64,000 nucleotides of DNA from Brachyhypopomus gauderio (taxonomy: Eukaryota; Chordata; Actinopteri; Gymnotiformes; Hypopomidae): contig NC_135223.1 in NCBI RefSeq assembly GCF_052324685.1, positions 7,771,811 through 7,835,810 on the forward strand, in the 5' to 3' direction. Numbering within the stretch: the first letter of the stretch is position 1; the number at the start of each line of letters is the position of its first letter. Below the pieces are notes generated by a model, which had not been told where the DNA came from, searched no databases, and worked only from the letters and a program-made list of their open reading frames with translations. The position numbers and the translations under genes are program-made. Below, piece after piece: positions 1 through 13,700 of this stretch.

Positions 1-238
1 ATGAAGAATGTAGAACATGAAGAATATAGAACATGAATATAGAACATGAAGAATATAGAACATGAAGAATGTAGAACATGAAGAAGGTAGAACATGAAGA
101 ATATAGAACATGAAGAATATAGAACATGAATATAGAACATGAAGAATATAGAACACGGGGAATATAGAACATGAAGAATATAGAACACGGGGAATATAGA
201 ACATGAAGAATATACAACATGGATAATGTAGAACATGA
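1..238. repeat. 15-bp-type minisatellite (AGAACATGAAGAATAT)
   Basis: Tandem copies of a unit of about 15-16 bases reading AGAACATGAAGAATAT, with variants (GAACACGGGGAATAT). The array runs off the left edge of the window, so its full length is unknown. No coding potential seen. Confidence 0.85.
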
Positions 239-474
239 GGAAATGTATATATCAGCTGTGCCAGCAATGTGCTTCCATAGCAACAAATGGCAATCCAAAC
301 AGACATATAGTTTATAAGGCACCAGTGTAACATTCTGCCTGAGACTGAAGACGCCATATTCAGGACTATAAATAAATGTAAACCCTGTTTCACTAGCTCT
401 GCTGCCCCTTCCTGCCCTTACACCAGCAACTTCAAGGGATCCTAGGAGCCCATATTTCCCTGCACAACCAAAGC

Positions 475-665
475 TCAATTTATATAGCACTTTTTTTACA
501 TGTCGACACAAAGCAGCTTTACAAGTGAATAGGTTCAGACCCTTAATGAACAAGCCAGGGGTGACAGAGGCACGGAAAAACTCCCTAGGTGGGAATTAGG
601 AAGAAACCTTGGGAATCAAAAGTGAACCCATCCTCCATTGGGTGACCCATCTAATAGCAGTTCAT
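475..665 (-). mobile_element. LINE (L2-like) 3'-end remnant
   Basis: Contains, on the plus strand, TTTATATAGCAC followed by AGGAAGAAACCTTGGGAATC and GAACCCATCCTCCATTGGG. The same ordered landmarks occur at 28835-28935 in the better preserved LINE on the minus strand, so this is a diverged copy of the same 3' untranslated region in the same orientation. No reverse-transcriptase remnant is left. Confidence 0.6.
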
Positions 666-1889
666 ATAGTCCATACTTCATAGTGCTATTTCTAGGCTGA
701 GTCCCCTTGCACCTCCCTTCACACACGAGTCCGCCACTGCTTAACCTGGATCAATGATGTCATCCCCTAGAACAATTCCATCTTATTTGACTGCAGATCG
801 GCCCCATCACACTTACCTGCTGTGTGTGTGTCCTGGAGTTCTTTCAGCTCCATCTCAACAGCCCTACTATCTCAAACCAGAGAAATACAGCAGGCGCAGC
901 AGCTACAAAACAGGGACTCATACGTCATCTGCCTGAAACAACTGCAGTTTAGCTAAATCTTCATGGCAGTGGGTCAGAAACAAGTGTGTGTTTCTCGAGG
1001 ACGTACTCGTGCCTGAACTTTGAGCTCAAGGGAAATACCCTTAGAAACACTTCCTGTACACAACTGATCCAAGCCTGCCTATTGTGATGCTATAGGTGTC
1101 TGCTTTCAGGAAGGGTTGAAAATTAATCTGCTCTGGTTGACAGTCTACAGTATTGACGTGGTCCTAGATAGTGTAACCCTGTCTGGTGTAGTTCTGGGTG
1201 GTGTAGTTCTGAGTGGTGTAACCATGTCTGGTATACTTCTATCACCCTTGGAGGTCCAGAGGTTAACTAATCCGCCATGAATAACAGATTAGCAAGATGT
1301 GGTCCTGGGTGGTGCAATCCTTGCTAGTCTAACCGTGTGTGCTGTAGCCGGTTACCCTGGAGACAAAGTAAAAAGCAGTTAAAGTTGTGTGCATGTGTGT
1401 TGTTGGTAGTTTCAGCACTGTGTTCAACATATAGATCAGAACATATAGATATACATATAGATCTGTCCATGGTGTTAGTGATTCACTGCTTGAATGAGTC
1501 ATGGATACCGGCAGGTATAAAGTTACATCATTTCCTCCAAACGTTTATTGATTTGCATACCAATGTGTGCAGTTTATACACACACACACACACGTGCAAG
1601 AAGGTGAGACACAAGAACCTGGAGCCCAGGTAAGAAATTAGCATGTTTTAACCACTCCCAAACACCAGTGACACGGGACTGGCAGGACACATAACCAATT
1701 CCAAGATCTCTTAATTATTTTGTGCTAAAATACAATGATGAACACATTGAAAAACTGTGATGATACAGAAACACATGATGCCAGGAGTGTTCCCTGGGTG
1801 CACATTATTAACCCGTCTTTATACTGTAAACACTGTTGCACAGGGCTCTCAAGTTTAGAATTCATTTCAGAGTGAGATCTTGTCAGGGT

Positions 1890-2120
1890 AAGATTTGAAC
1901 CTGGTAGTGGCGGCGAATGTTAGTTGTTGAGTGGGGGGGTGGCGAACGTAAGTTGTATATCGCGATCGATCGCCAGTGGAGGGCGATATAAATATGGATC
2001 AGAGGTAAATAAACTAGATTTTTTTTCGGCGTGTGAAATCAGAAGTGTGGCGTGTGAAGACGGTCAAATGCGTGTGTCACACGCTCAATGCGTGAGACTT
2101 GAGAACACTGCTGTTGCATT
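1890..2120. repeat. Dispersed repeat shared with the hAT element at 7.4-7.6 kb
   Basis: The run from GGCGAACGTAAG through TATCGCGATCGATCG, GGATCAGAGGTAAATAAAC and GAAGACGG to the GTGTGTCACACGC region recurs in the same order inside 7390-7640. The 7.4-kb copy carries extra internal sequence. The copy here has no visible terminal inverted repeats, so it is a fragment of a dispersed element. Confidence 0.6.
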
Positions 2121-2544
2121 AAGAGATAATATTACGGCCATATGAAGAGAAAAGATAATACCATTAGAGTTTGAAAACACATCCACTGGGTGACAATCAA
2201 ACAGCACCAGGCACTACAATTCTAAAACAGTACATACAGTGAATTACTGGATCACGTTCAGAATAACCAGAACAGAATCAGCCACACATGGTGTTTGATT
2301 GGTCTCATCTGCATCACATGATTAATGACGGTCGACACCCATTTAATGACACTGTGGGGGTACAGACCTACAGTGAGATGTCACTCAGAAGAAAGCACAG
2401 AAACAGAAGAGCTTACAAAGCAACAAACAAAAATCAGAAAAAAACCCACTTATAAGATGGAATGATCACAGATGATTGATGGTGTTTCAAATCATGATGT
2501 AGTTTTAGGAAAATGAGCATGAAGGTATTCAGCTGATCATCTCC

Positions 2545-2645
2545 ACATTCATGAACCCTAACCCTAATGTAGCTGGACCAATCAGAACCCTAACCCTAAT
2601 GTAGCTGGACCAATCAGAACCCTAACCCTAATGTATCTGGACCCA
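2545..2645. repeat. Three 30-bp repeats containing a telomere-like motif
   Basis: Three copies of AACCCTAACCCTAATGTAG followed by CTGGACCAATCAG; the last copy is truncated and diverged. Each has two CCCTAA-type hexamers. This is an interstitial telomere-like motif embedded in a short tandem repeat, not a telomere. Confidence 0.75.
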
Positions 2646-3419
2646 TAATATATCTAATATACTTTTCTCTTACAAACTCAAGTTCACAAAATGGTCCGTA
2701 TGGTCATTGAGCATTTAACCTTCAGGTTGGAAGAGATCTGAACAGATCAGTCAGCCAACTCAGATTCAGGATTCAGAAAAACATAAGGACTCAGTAGGGA
2801 CTGGCCACGTAGTAGGAAAATAATTATTTTGGACCCCAACTTGCTCCAAGAAGTGGAAAACTGCAAAATTAGCACATCAGCAACAAAATGACACTCCTCA
2901 ACCGCTGGACTGTTCTGAGATGTGAAAACTGCAACGGAGCCATTGTCTGGCTCAATGGCGCCCCCTATCTTCAAGATGCAGAATGGGCCCTGTAAGAGAA
3001 ATTACTGTGAAAAAAACAATGAAATGACACAATGACAATACATACATGAGCAGGATGGAGATTATAGCAATAAAAACAACAATAATGCCATAATAGACTC
3101 AAATCTAAAGTCCTGCTAATCTGGCGCTTAATCTGAAAGTGTCACAAGAATAAACATTCATAAAGATGGACTATAAATCTCAAAATGCTGCACAATTGGG
3201 CAAAAAAAAGGCAAGTCAAACAGGAGCTTTTAGCTATTAGTACATTATGTTCTGGTAACAGTACTAAATTGCTCTGTCACACCAATACTGACAAGCGCTA
3301 ACAACAGATCAACAGCACCTGCTGGCTGCCACAGAGCAGTGCATGTTGGGATATGTAGTTCCTATCCTGTATAAACAACAGCTTATCCAGCACCAGCACA
3401 ACAGACGCTGTTATGGGCC

Positions 3420-3425
3420 TTTATT
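3420..3425 (-). promoter_or_regulatory. AATAAA polyadenylation signal overlapping the mboat7 stop codon
   Basis: The last codons read ATG GAA TAA AGG on the minus strand, so the TAA stop (3423-3421) lies within an AATAAA hexamer (3425-3420). If used, the 3' UTR would be only about 15-30 bases. Usage is not shown by the sequence. Confidence 0.5.
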
Positions 3426-4448
3426 CCATTTTATCTGTCACGAGCTCCGCCCCCTTCACAGTCTCCCCCTCCTTTGTTCCCTTCGCCGCCTTGCCAGCTC
3501 CGCCCACTACTCGGCCAATGGCGAGGCAGAGCAGTGCGATGATGTGGATGACAAAGTAGATGGAGCTCCAGTAGTTCAGGGTGTCGCCAGCCTTCAGCAG
3601 CACAAAGCCCATGCACATGTAGTCATACGCCCTCATCTTGAGGAACCAGTGCACCCAGTCGAAGGCCTGCTGACCCGCCGGGCCGAGCCGGCACCGCACT
3701 GATGCCTCCATGGCCGTTTCAGCGGCGATGCACAGTGGGATGGTGAGGAAGGAGAGGTAGTATCCTGCATGGAGTCCGTGCCAGTAAGCACTGACCAACA
3801 TGGTCCACCCAGCCCTGAGAAAGACAGGGAGAGGGGTTGAAACAGCGTTTGGGTGGGGCTGCGTTACCTCAGGATATACGCTCTGAATGGTGTACGTGTG
3901 TGTGTTACCTCAGGATATACGCTCTGAATGGTGTGAGTGTGTTACCTCAGGATATACGCTCTGAATGGTGTACGTGTGTGTGTTACCTCAGGATATACGC
4001 TCTGAATGGTGTGAGTGTGTTACCTCAGGATATACGCTCTGAATGGTGTACGTGTGTGTGTTACCTCAGGATATACGCTCTGAATGGTGTGAGTGTGTTA
4101 CCTCAGGATATACGCTCTGAATGGTGTACGTGTGTGTGTTACCTCAGGATATACGCTCTGAATGGTGTACGTGTGTGCGTTACCTCAGGATATACGCTCT
4201 GAATGGTGTGTGTGTGTTACCTCAGGATATACGCTCTGAATGGTGTACGTGTGAGTGTGTTACCTCAGGATATACGCTCTGAATGGTGTAAGTGTGTGTG
4301 TTACCTCAGGATATACGCTCTGAATGGTGTACGTGTGTGTGTTACCTCAGGATATACGGTCTGAATGGTGTACGTGTGTGTGTTACCTCAGGATATACGC
4401 TCTGAATGGTGTACGTGTGTGTGTTACCTCAGGATATACGCTCTGAAT

Positions 4449-4488
<40 letters not shown>

Positions 4489-4568
4489 CTCAGGATATAC
4501 GCTCTGAATGGTGTATGTGTGTGCGTTACCTCAGGATATACGCTTGGAATGGTGCGTTGGGGTAGATG

Positions 4569-4610
<42 letters not shown>

Positions 4611-4652
4611 TACCTCAGGGCGTATGCTCTTAACGGTGCGTTGGGGTAGATG

Positions 4653-4705
<53 letters not shown>

Positions 4706-7700
4706 CTCAGGGCGTACGCTCTGAACGGTGTGTTGGGGTAGATGTAGTGTGTGTGTGTGTGTGTGTTACCTCAGGGCGTACGCTCTGAACGGTGCGTTGG
4801 GGTAGATGTAGTGATGTAGCCACCACTGCACAGTCATGTTCCAGTAGCGCATGCCGTGTCTCACTTTAACACAGAAGTCCGTGTTGTAGCAGTCGATATT
4901 CTGGATGGTCTTGAAGTCGTACTCCACCTGGGCACCTGGAGGAGGACTGAAGGAGAACATCCCTACAGCATCACACTCACCGACCCCAACACACTCCAGC
5001 CCACACGCCTCCGGCACAACACAGTCATCAGCTGTAAAGGTCTGAACAAGCCACCAGTTCCTCTCAGAGACTGGGAGGACCTGATTAAAGCCAGCTCACC
5101 TGTACTGAACGCTGGGTCCGCCTCCGGGCTTGGACAGCGCCCCCTGTGGGTAGCAACCCAGTCCTGCACTGATACAACCTGCCTCTGCCCCACACCAAGC
5201 AGCATAGAACCTCATCCGGAAGACGAAGAAGATCACAACCATGTAGAAGAACCTGAATGAGTACACACGGAACACATGAACACGGAACACGGAACACATG
5301 CACATAGAACACATGTTCCTCATTCGCACACACACTACACACGGTGTCCTCATTCGCACACACACACTACACACGGTGTCCTCATTCGCACACACACTAC
5401 ACACGGTGTCCACATTCGCACACACACTACACACGGTGTCCACATTCGCACACACACTACACACGGTGTCCACATTCGCACACACACTACACACGGTGTC
5501 CTCATTCGCACACACACTACACACGGTGTCCACATTCGCACACACACTACACACGGTGTCCACATTCGCACACACACTACACACCATACCTGTCAAGTTT
5601 TGTATTTAAAAATATGGGACATTTCCCGTATATGACGTCATTGCCTAATTTGCATAATCGGTTATTTGCATATAGCTGCAATCAAGGCTGTAGGAGAGAC
5701 GAAAACATCTTTGGAGTGGCAAAAAGTGAAGGAAAAAACACCCCAAATATGTTTTGTGACTAAACCCGCGAGTTTTCAATTGTTATTTTTTTTTAAGCAT
5801 TTATGTGCCGCGCCAAACAGAATTCTGTCACTAGCCTCGCGAGAACTGTCACCTGCAGTAGTCTGGGTGGCAGTACCACCTGCAGTGGTCTGGGTGACAG
5901 TTCCACCTGCAGTGGTCTGGGTGACAGTTCCACCTGCAGTGGTCTGGGTGACAGTTCCACCTGCAGTGGTCTGGGTGACAGTTCCACCTGCAGTGGTCTG
6001 GGTGACAGTTCCACCTGCAGTGGTCTGGGTGGCAGTTCCACCTGCAGTGGTCTGGGTGGCAGCTCCACCTGCAGTAGTCTGGGTGTCAGTTCCACCTGCA
6101 GTGGTCTGGGTGACAGTTCCACCTGCAGTGGTCTGGGTGGCAGTTCCACCTGCAGTAGTCTGGGTGGCAGTTCCACCTGCAGTGGTCTGGGTGGCAGTTC
6201 CACCTGCAGTAGTCTGGGTGGCAGTTCCACCTGCAGTGGTCTGGGTGGCAGTTCCACCTGCAGTAGTCTGGGTGGCAGTTCCACCTGCAGTGGTCTGGGT
6301 GACAGTTCCACCTGCAGTAGTCTGGGTGGCAGTTCCACCTGCAGTGGTCTGGGTGACAGTTCCACCTGCAGTAGTCTGGGTGACAGTTCCACCTGCAGTG
6401 GTCTGGGTGACAGTTCCACCTGCAGTAGTCTGGGTGGCAGTTCCACCTGCAGTAGTCTGGGTGACAGTTCCACCTGCAGTGGTCTGGGTGACAGTTCCAC
6501 CTGCAGTAGTCTGGGTGGCAGTTCCACCTGCAGTAGTCTGGGTGACAGTTCCACCTGCAGTAGTCTGGGTGGCAGTTCCACCTGCAGTAGTCTGGGTGAC
6601 AGTTCCACCTGCAGTAGTCTGGGTGGCAGTTCCACCTGCAGTAGTCTGGGTGACAGTTCCACCTGCAGTAGTCTGGGTGGCAGTTCCACCTGCAGTAGTC
6701 TGGGTGGCAGTTCCACCTGCAGTGGTCTGGGTGGCAGTTCCACCTGCAGTGGTCTGGGTGGCAGTTCCAGCTGCAGTAGTCTGGGTGTCAGCTCCACCTG
6801 CAGTGGTCTGGGTAGCAGTTCTCGCGAGGCTAGTGACAGAATTCTGTTTGGAGCGGCACATGAATGCTTTAAAAAAAAATTAAAATTGAAAACTGAAAAT
6901 ACGGGAAAATAAAAATACGGACTTTCCCGGCCAAAACGGGACACTTGACAGGTATGCTACACACGGTGGCCACATTCGCACACACTACACACGTTGGCCA
7001 CATTCGCATACACACACTCACTACACACTCCCTATGTCTTTTATATGTGTGAATGACAGAGGTGGGGACTCGAGTCACATGACTTGGACTCGAGTCAGAC
7101 TCGAGTCATTAATATTAAGACTTTTGACTTGACTTGAAAAAATATTCAGAGACTTAGACTTGACTTGGACTTTTACACCAATAACTTGGGACTTGAATTG
7201 GCCTTGAACCTGTTTACTTGCAAAGACTTGATTTTTTTTACCCCAAATCTAAATTTTAAAACGCATATTAATATTTATAAAGTGCGCCCCATTAATTTAA
7301 TTTCCGTCCTTCTGACGCAGACCAGTCCTCTGCTTTTCCACACTCTGTACGTGTGTGTGTGCGTGAGCTGCAGCACAACCAATCAAATGGGGGGGTTGGC
7401 GAACGTAAATTTTTACCGGGCGGGGTGTAAAATGGACACAAGTTAAGTATTATATCGCGATCGATCGATCGCCAGTGGTTGGTGCCAGGGCAAACTAGTA
7501 ACTCATTGAATCATAGATGTGGATCAGAGGTAAATAAACTAGATTTTTTTCCGGCGTGAGAAATCGGATGTGTGGCGTGAGAGCGTGTGAAGACGGACAA
7601 ATGCGTGTGTCTCATGCTCAGCACGTGAGGTTTGGCAACCCTGGGTTCTGTATCTGAACTCGGGGAAGAGAGCCTCTCTCTGTCACCATCATAATATCCA

Positions 7701-10700
7701 GTTCTATCTCAGCATGGATTGTGTATTTGAAGACATCTACGTCGAGAAAAAAATATATTGACAAAAGTGGAGCGAGTTTTCAGCTATTGGGGACATCATT
7801 CTACGGCCTCATCGTGCACAAATGACATACAGACTTTTGGCCAGTTTGGTCTTTTGCAAATGCAATGCAGAATAGTTTACTGAAATGTCTAAAGTTGCAG
7901 ATTCCTGTTAATTGTTCAGTTATTATATTTTTTTGTCTTGTGTCACTCACACATGTTCTCCAAGAAACCAGATAAGAGAAGAGAGGGAAAAATGCTGTTA
8001 TGGTTCTTTGTATTGTACTGTGAAAATATCAGCACTTTTTATTTGAACATGGAGTTCTACTTATGACTTTTTCACAGAATATTTATTTCTGGAAAATTGT
8101 AGTTTAAAGTATGAATATTTTTGCAGCTAATTTTAACAAATTGAACTGTGCAATAAAGAGGTGTAATTTTAATTTTTTTTATACTTCGTGTTTTCAGTTG
8201 CACATGTTTTATCAAGATTTGAGGAGAATACAGATTTAAATTACAGATTTAAAGATTTTAAAGAACGCATGTCTATTATTTACATTTAAAATATACCTGC
8301 AACATTGGTAAAAAAAAAAAAAAAAGACTCGAAAGGACTTGAAATTCCAAGTTTCAGACTTGGGACTTGACTTGACTGTTGCCTGTCTTGACTCGAGACT
8401 TGACTTGACTTGAGTGTCTTTGCTTGAGACTTGACTCGGGACTTGAGGATAAAGACTTGGACTTACTTGAGACTTGCAAAACACTGACTTGGTCCCACCT
8501 CTGGTGAATGAGCCGTGTCAAGTGACAGAAACACACCTGAAGAAGTAGTTGTGCTCCTGGAAGTCATCTGTGCGGACGTAGGAGAGGGGGAAGAGTGCGT
8601 TGGCGGAGAGGAAGAGAACTCCGTAGACAGGCACCATCTTCAACCGCTGGAGACAGGGCTGCTTACCCGGCAGAGAGCGAGAGTCTGGCTGCACCAGCCA
8701 GTCTGTGAAGGTCTGGTAGCGGAAGAAGGGACCTGACAGACAGCATCACAAAGAAGAGATGTGGAGAGAGATGGAGAGATGGGGAGGGAGAGAGAGGGAG
8801 AGGAGAGAGGGAGAGAGAGAGGAAGAGGAGAGAGAGGGAGAGAGGAAGACAGGAAGAAAATGCAGAATGAGGGGTGGTGTGATAAAGTCACAGTGTTATG
8901 ATATGCAGGTAAATGGAGGGTTGTTACAGGGTGGGTGGGGGGTAATAGAACACATGTGAGTGGTTGGAGATGAAGGCGTGGACACAGCACACAATGTAAA
9001 CATGAAAAAGCACAAAAAGGAGTGAGGGTGAGTTCCAGGGTAGAAGAGAGGGGTGGAATGAGAGTGCCGCGTGAACGGAGGGCAGAAACGATACACATGT
9101 TGGGTTAAGGGAGAGAGAGGACCCTCACGGTACTGAGCTAGCACCAGAGGAAAGCAGGAGGCTCAGACAGACAGTTACAGTGCATGCCAGAGACACCACG
9201 ATGCACACACCCTCTCATCAGTTACACACAAACCAGCCCCCACCCCTGAACATCAGGCACAATACCTGTCATAATGCCAACGTAGCAGTAGCTATAGGAT
9301 ATGACATCATAAAGGGAGGGCTCATGGGAGAGTGGACCAGTCGCTGGGGACTTGGAGAAGGTGCTCACATCCTCTCTCTTCTCAGCATGGTAACTGTGAA
9401 CCTCATTGGCTAAACTTACCATCTGTTAAATAAGAAAAGCTCATATAGGAAAAGGAAAAGTCCTCAAAGTTACAGTTGATGTTTCTCAGACCCAAAAAGC
9501 CAAGAGCAGAGTGGGGTACAGCCAGGAGTCTACTGGCCCACGCAGCGTTACCATAACAACATGGCTTGCTGGCTTGTACCTTCAGGGTGAGCAGGAGCTG
9601 GATGGCGTTGGCGAAGGGAGTGGGCGGAGCCAAGCCGAACCACGGCGCCAGTCTGAAGAAGAGCAGGTAGAGGAAGGACCATCCTAGGGAGAGCGCAGGA
9701 GCCGTCCTGCACACCATCACAGAGCACCAGAGGATGAAGAACGGGACAAGTGTGAGGAAGAAACTCTCCACCACACACCACCCACCACACACCATCTACC
9801 ACACACCACCCACCACACACCATCTACCACACACCACCCACCACACACCATCTACCACACACCATCTACCACACACCACCCACCACACACCATCTACCAC
9901 ACACCACCCACCACACACCATCTACCACACACCACCCACCACACACCATCTACCACACACCATCTACCACACACCACCCACCACACACCATCTACCACAC
10001 ACCATGATCACCCACTACCCACCATCCACCACACACCATGATCACCCACCATCCACCACACACCATGATCACCCACCACCCACCATACATCATCCACCAC
10101 ACACCATGATCACCCACCACACACCATCTACCACACACCACCCACCACACACCATCTACCACACACCATGATCACCCACTACCCACCATCCACCACACAT
10201 CATCCACCACACACCATGATCACCCACCATCCACCACACACCATGATCACCCACCACCCACCATACATCATCCACCACACACCATGATCACCCACCACAC
10301 ACCATCTACCACACACCACCCACCACACACCATCTACCACACACCATCTACCACACACCATGATCACCCACTACCCACCATCCACCACACACCACCCACC
10401 ACACACCATCTACCACACACCATGATCACCCACTACCCACCATACACCACACACCATGATCACCCACCACCCACCACACACCATCCACCATCTACCACAC
10501 ACCACACACCATGATCACCCACCACCCACCATCTACCACACACCATCTACCACACACCACACACCATCTACCACACACCATGATCACCCACTACCCACCA
10601 TACACCACACATCATCCACCACACACCATGATCACCCACCATCCACCACACACCATGATCACCCACCACCCACCATACATCATCCACCACACACCATGAT

Positions 10701-13700
10701 CACCCACCACACACCATCCACCACACACCACCCAGCACACACCATGATCATCCACCACACACCACCAACCACACACCATCCACCACACACCATCCACCAC
10801 CTACCACACACCATCCACCACCTACCACACACCACCCACCATCCACCACACACCATCCACCACACACCATCCACCACACACCATCCACCACACACCACCC
10901 ACCACCTACCACACACCATCCACCACCTACCACACACCACCCAGGACACACCACCCACCACCTACCACACACCATCCACCACACACCATCCACCACCTAC
11001 CACACACCACCCAGGACACACCACACACCATCCACCACCTACCACACACCATCCACCACCTACCACACACCACCCAGGAGACACCACACACCATCCACCA
11101 CCTACCACACACCACCTACCACACACCACCCATGACACATCACACACCACGCACCATCCACCACCTACCACACACCATCCACCACACACCACCTACCACA
11201 CAACGCACACCACCCACGACACATCACACACCATCCACCACACTACACACCATCCACCATGATTACACACCACACACCAACACCCACACACCATCACTAA
11301 AGACCCACTTATATAGCAAATGCTTGACATGCACTGTTTCTAGACAATTTACTGTACTACAAAGTGACTCTACTACACAGTGGCTGTACTACACAGTGAC
11401 ACTACTACACAGTGGCTGTACTACACTGTGACACTACTACACAGTGGCTGTACTACACAGTGACTATTACACAGTGGCTGTACTACACAGTGGCTGTACT
11501 ACACAGTGACTCTACTACACAGTGACTATTACACAGTGGCTGTACTACACAGTGGCTGTACTACACAGTGACTACTACACAGTTACTGTACTACACAGTG
11601 ACACTACTACACAGTGACACTACTACACAGTGACACTACTACACAGTGACTATTACACAGTGACACTACTACACAGTGACACTACTACACAGTGACTATT
11701 ACACAGTGACACTACTACACAGTGACACTACTACACAGTGACACTACTACACAGTGACTATTACACAGTGACTAATACACAGTGACACTACTACACAGTG
11801 ACACTACTACACAGTGACACTACTACACAGTGGCTGTACTACACAGTGACTATTACACAGTGGCTGTACTACACAGTGACTACTTCTACACAGTGGCTGT
11901 GTGCCACCATCCACCACACACCATCCACCACGATCACCCACCACACACCACGATCATCCACCACACACCATCCACACACATAGTACAGTGACTCTACTAC
12001 ACAGTGGCTGTACTACACAGTGACACTACTACACAGTGGCTGTACTACACAGTGGCTGTACTACACAGTGACACTACTACACAGTGGCTGTACTACACAG
12101 TGACACTACTACACAGTGACTATTACACAGTGACACTACTACACAGTGGCTGTACTACACAGTGGCTGTACTACACAGTGGCTATTACACAGTGGTTGTA
12201 CTACACAGTGACACTACTACACAGTGACTACTACACAGTGGCTGTACTACACAGTGACACTACTACACAGTGACACTACTACACAGTGACACTACTACAC
12301 AGTGGCTGTACTACACAGTGGCTGTACTACACAGTGGCTGTACTACACAGTGACACTACTACACAGTGGCTGTACTACACAGTGACTATTACACAGTGAC
12401 TATTACACAGTGGCTGTACTACACAGTGGCTGTACTACACAGTGACTACTTCTACACAGTGGCTGTGTGCCACCATCCACCATGATCACCCACCACGATC
12501 ATCCACCACACACCATCCACACACATAGTACAGTGACTCTACTACACAGTGGCTGTACTACACAGTGACACTACTACACAGTGGCTGTACTACACAGTGG
12601 CTGTACTACACAGTGACTATTACACAGTGGCTGTACTACACAGTGACACTACTACACAGTGGCTGTACTACACACTGACTATTACACAGTGGCTGTACTA
12701 CACAGTGACTACTACACAGTGGCTGTACTACACAGTGATTACTACACAGTGGCTGTACTACACAGTGACTAATACACAGTGACTAATACACAGTGACTCT
12801 ACTACACAGTGGCTGTACTACACAGTGACACTACTACACAGTGACTATTACACAGTGACTACTACACAATGACTATTACACAGTGACACTACTACACAGT
12901 GACACTACTACACAGTGGCTGTACTACACAGTGACTATTACACAGTGGCTGTACTACACAGTGGCTGTACTACACAGTGGCTGTACTACACAGTGACTAA
13001 TACACAGTGACTAATACACAGTGACACTACTACACAGTGACACTACTACACAGTGACACTACTACACAGTGACTATTACACAATGACTATTACACAATGA
13101 CTATTACACAATGACTACTACACAGTGACACTACTACACAGTGACACTACTACACAGTGACTAATACACAGTGACTAATACACAGTGACTAATACACAGT
13201 GACACTACTACACAGTGACTAATACACAATGACTATTACACAGTGACACTACTACACAGTGGCTGTACTACACAGTGACACTACTACACAGTGACTACTA
13301 CACAGTGGCTGTACTACACAGTGGCTGTACTACACAGTGACTACTACACAGTGGCTCTACTACACAGTGGCTCTACTACACAGTGGCTCTACTACACAGT
13401 GGCTGTACTACACAGTGGCTGTACTACACAGTGGCTCTACTACACAGTGACTACTACACAGTGACTGTGTGCCACCATCCACCACACACCATCCACCATG
13501 ATCACCCACCACACACCACGATCATCCACCACACACCATCCACACACATAGTACAGTGACTCTACTACACAGTGGCTGTACTACACAGTGGTCCTGGGTT
13601 CTCTTCAGTTTCAGTGCTTCTTTTAAGATTCATTAGTGATATTTAACAGACACCCTCACACGCTATGCAACAGCACTTGTACAAGCCCATCTGTGGATGT

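Larger units (their letters stand above)
239..3419. other. Gene-free region downstream of mboat7
   Basis: I see no convincing exon on either strand here. It holds a LINE 3' remnant (about 480-660), a diverged dispersed repeat (about 1890-2120), a telomere-like triplication (2545-2645) and otherwise AT-rich unique-looking DNA. The short open frames inside have no recognisable domain and no splice context. Confidence 0.6.

Noticed and set aside
2545-2645. True telomere or chromosome end
   Set aside because: Only three short units in a 30-bp repeat with unique sequence on both sides.
3343-3702. 119-codon plus-strand ORF
   Set aside because: Antisense shadow of the last mboat7 exon; no features of its own.
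5666-6944. Open frames of 360-405 codons on both strands (PPAVVWVTV, GGTATQTTA repeats)
   Set aside because: They are readings of the 27-bp minisatellite inside a transposon; length is explained by a 27-base unit without stops, and both strands are open at once.
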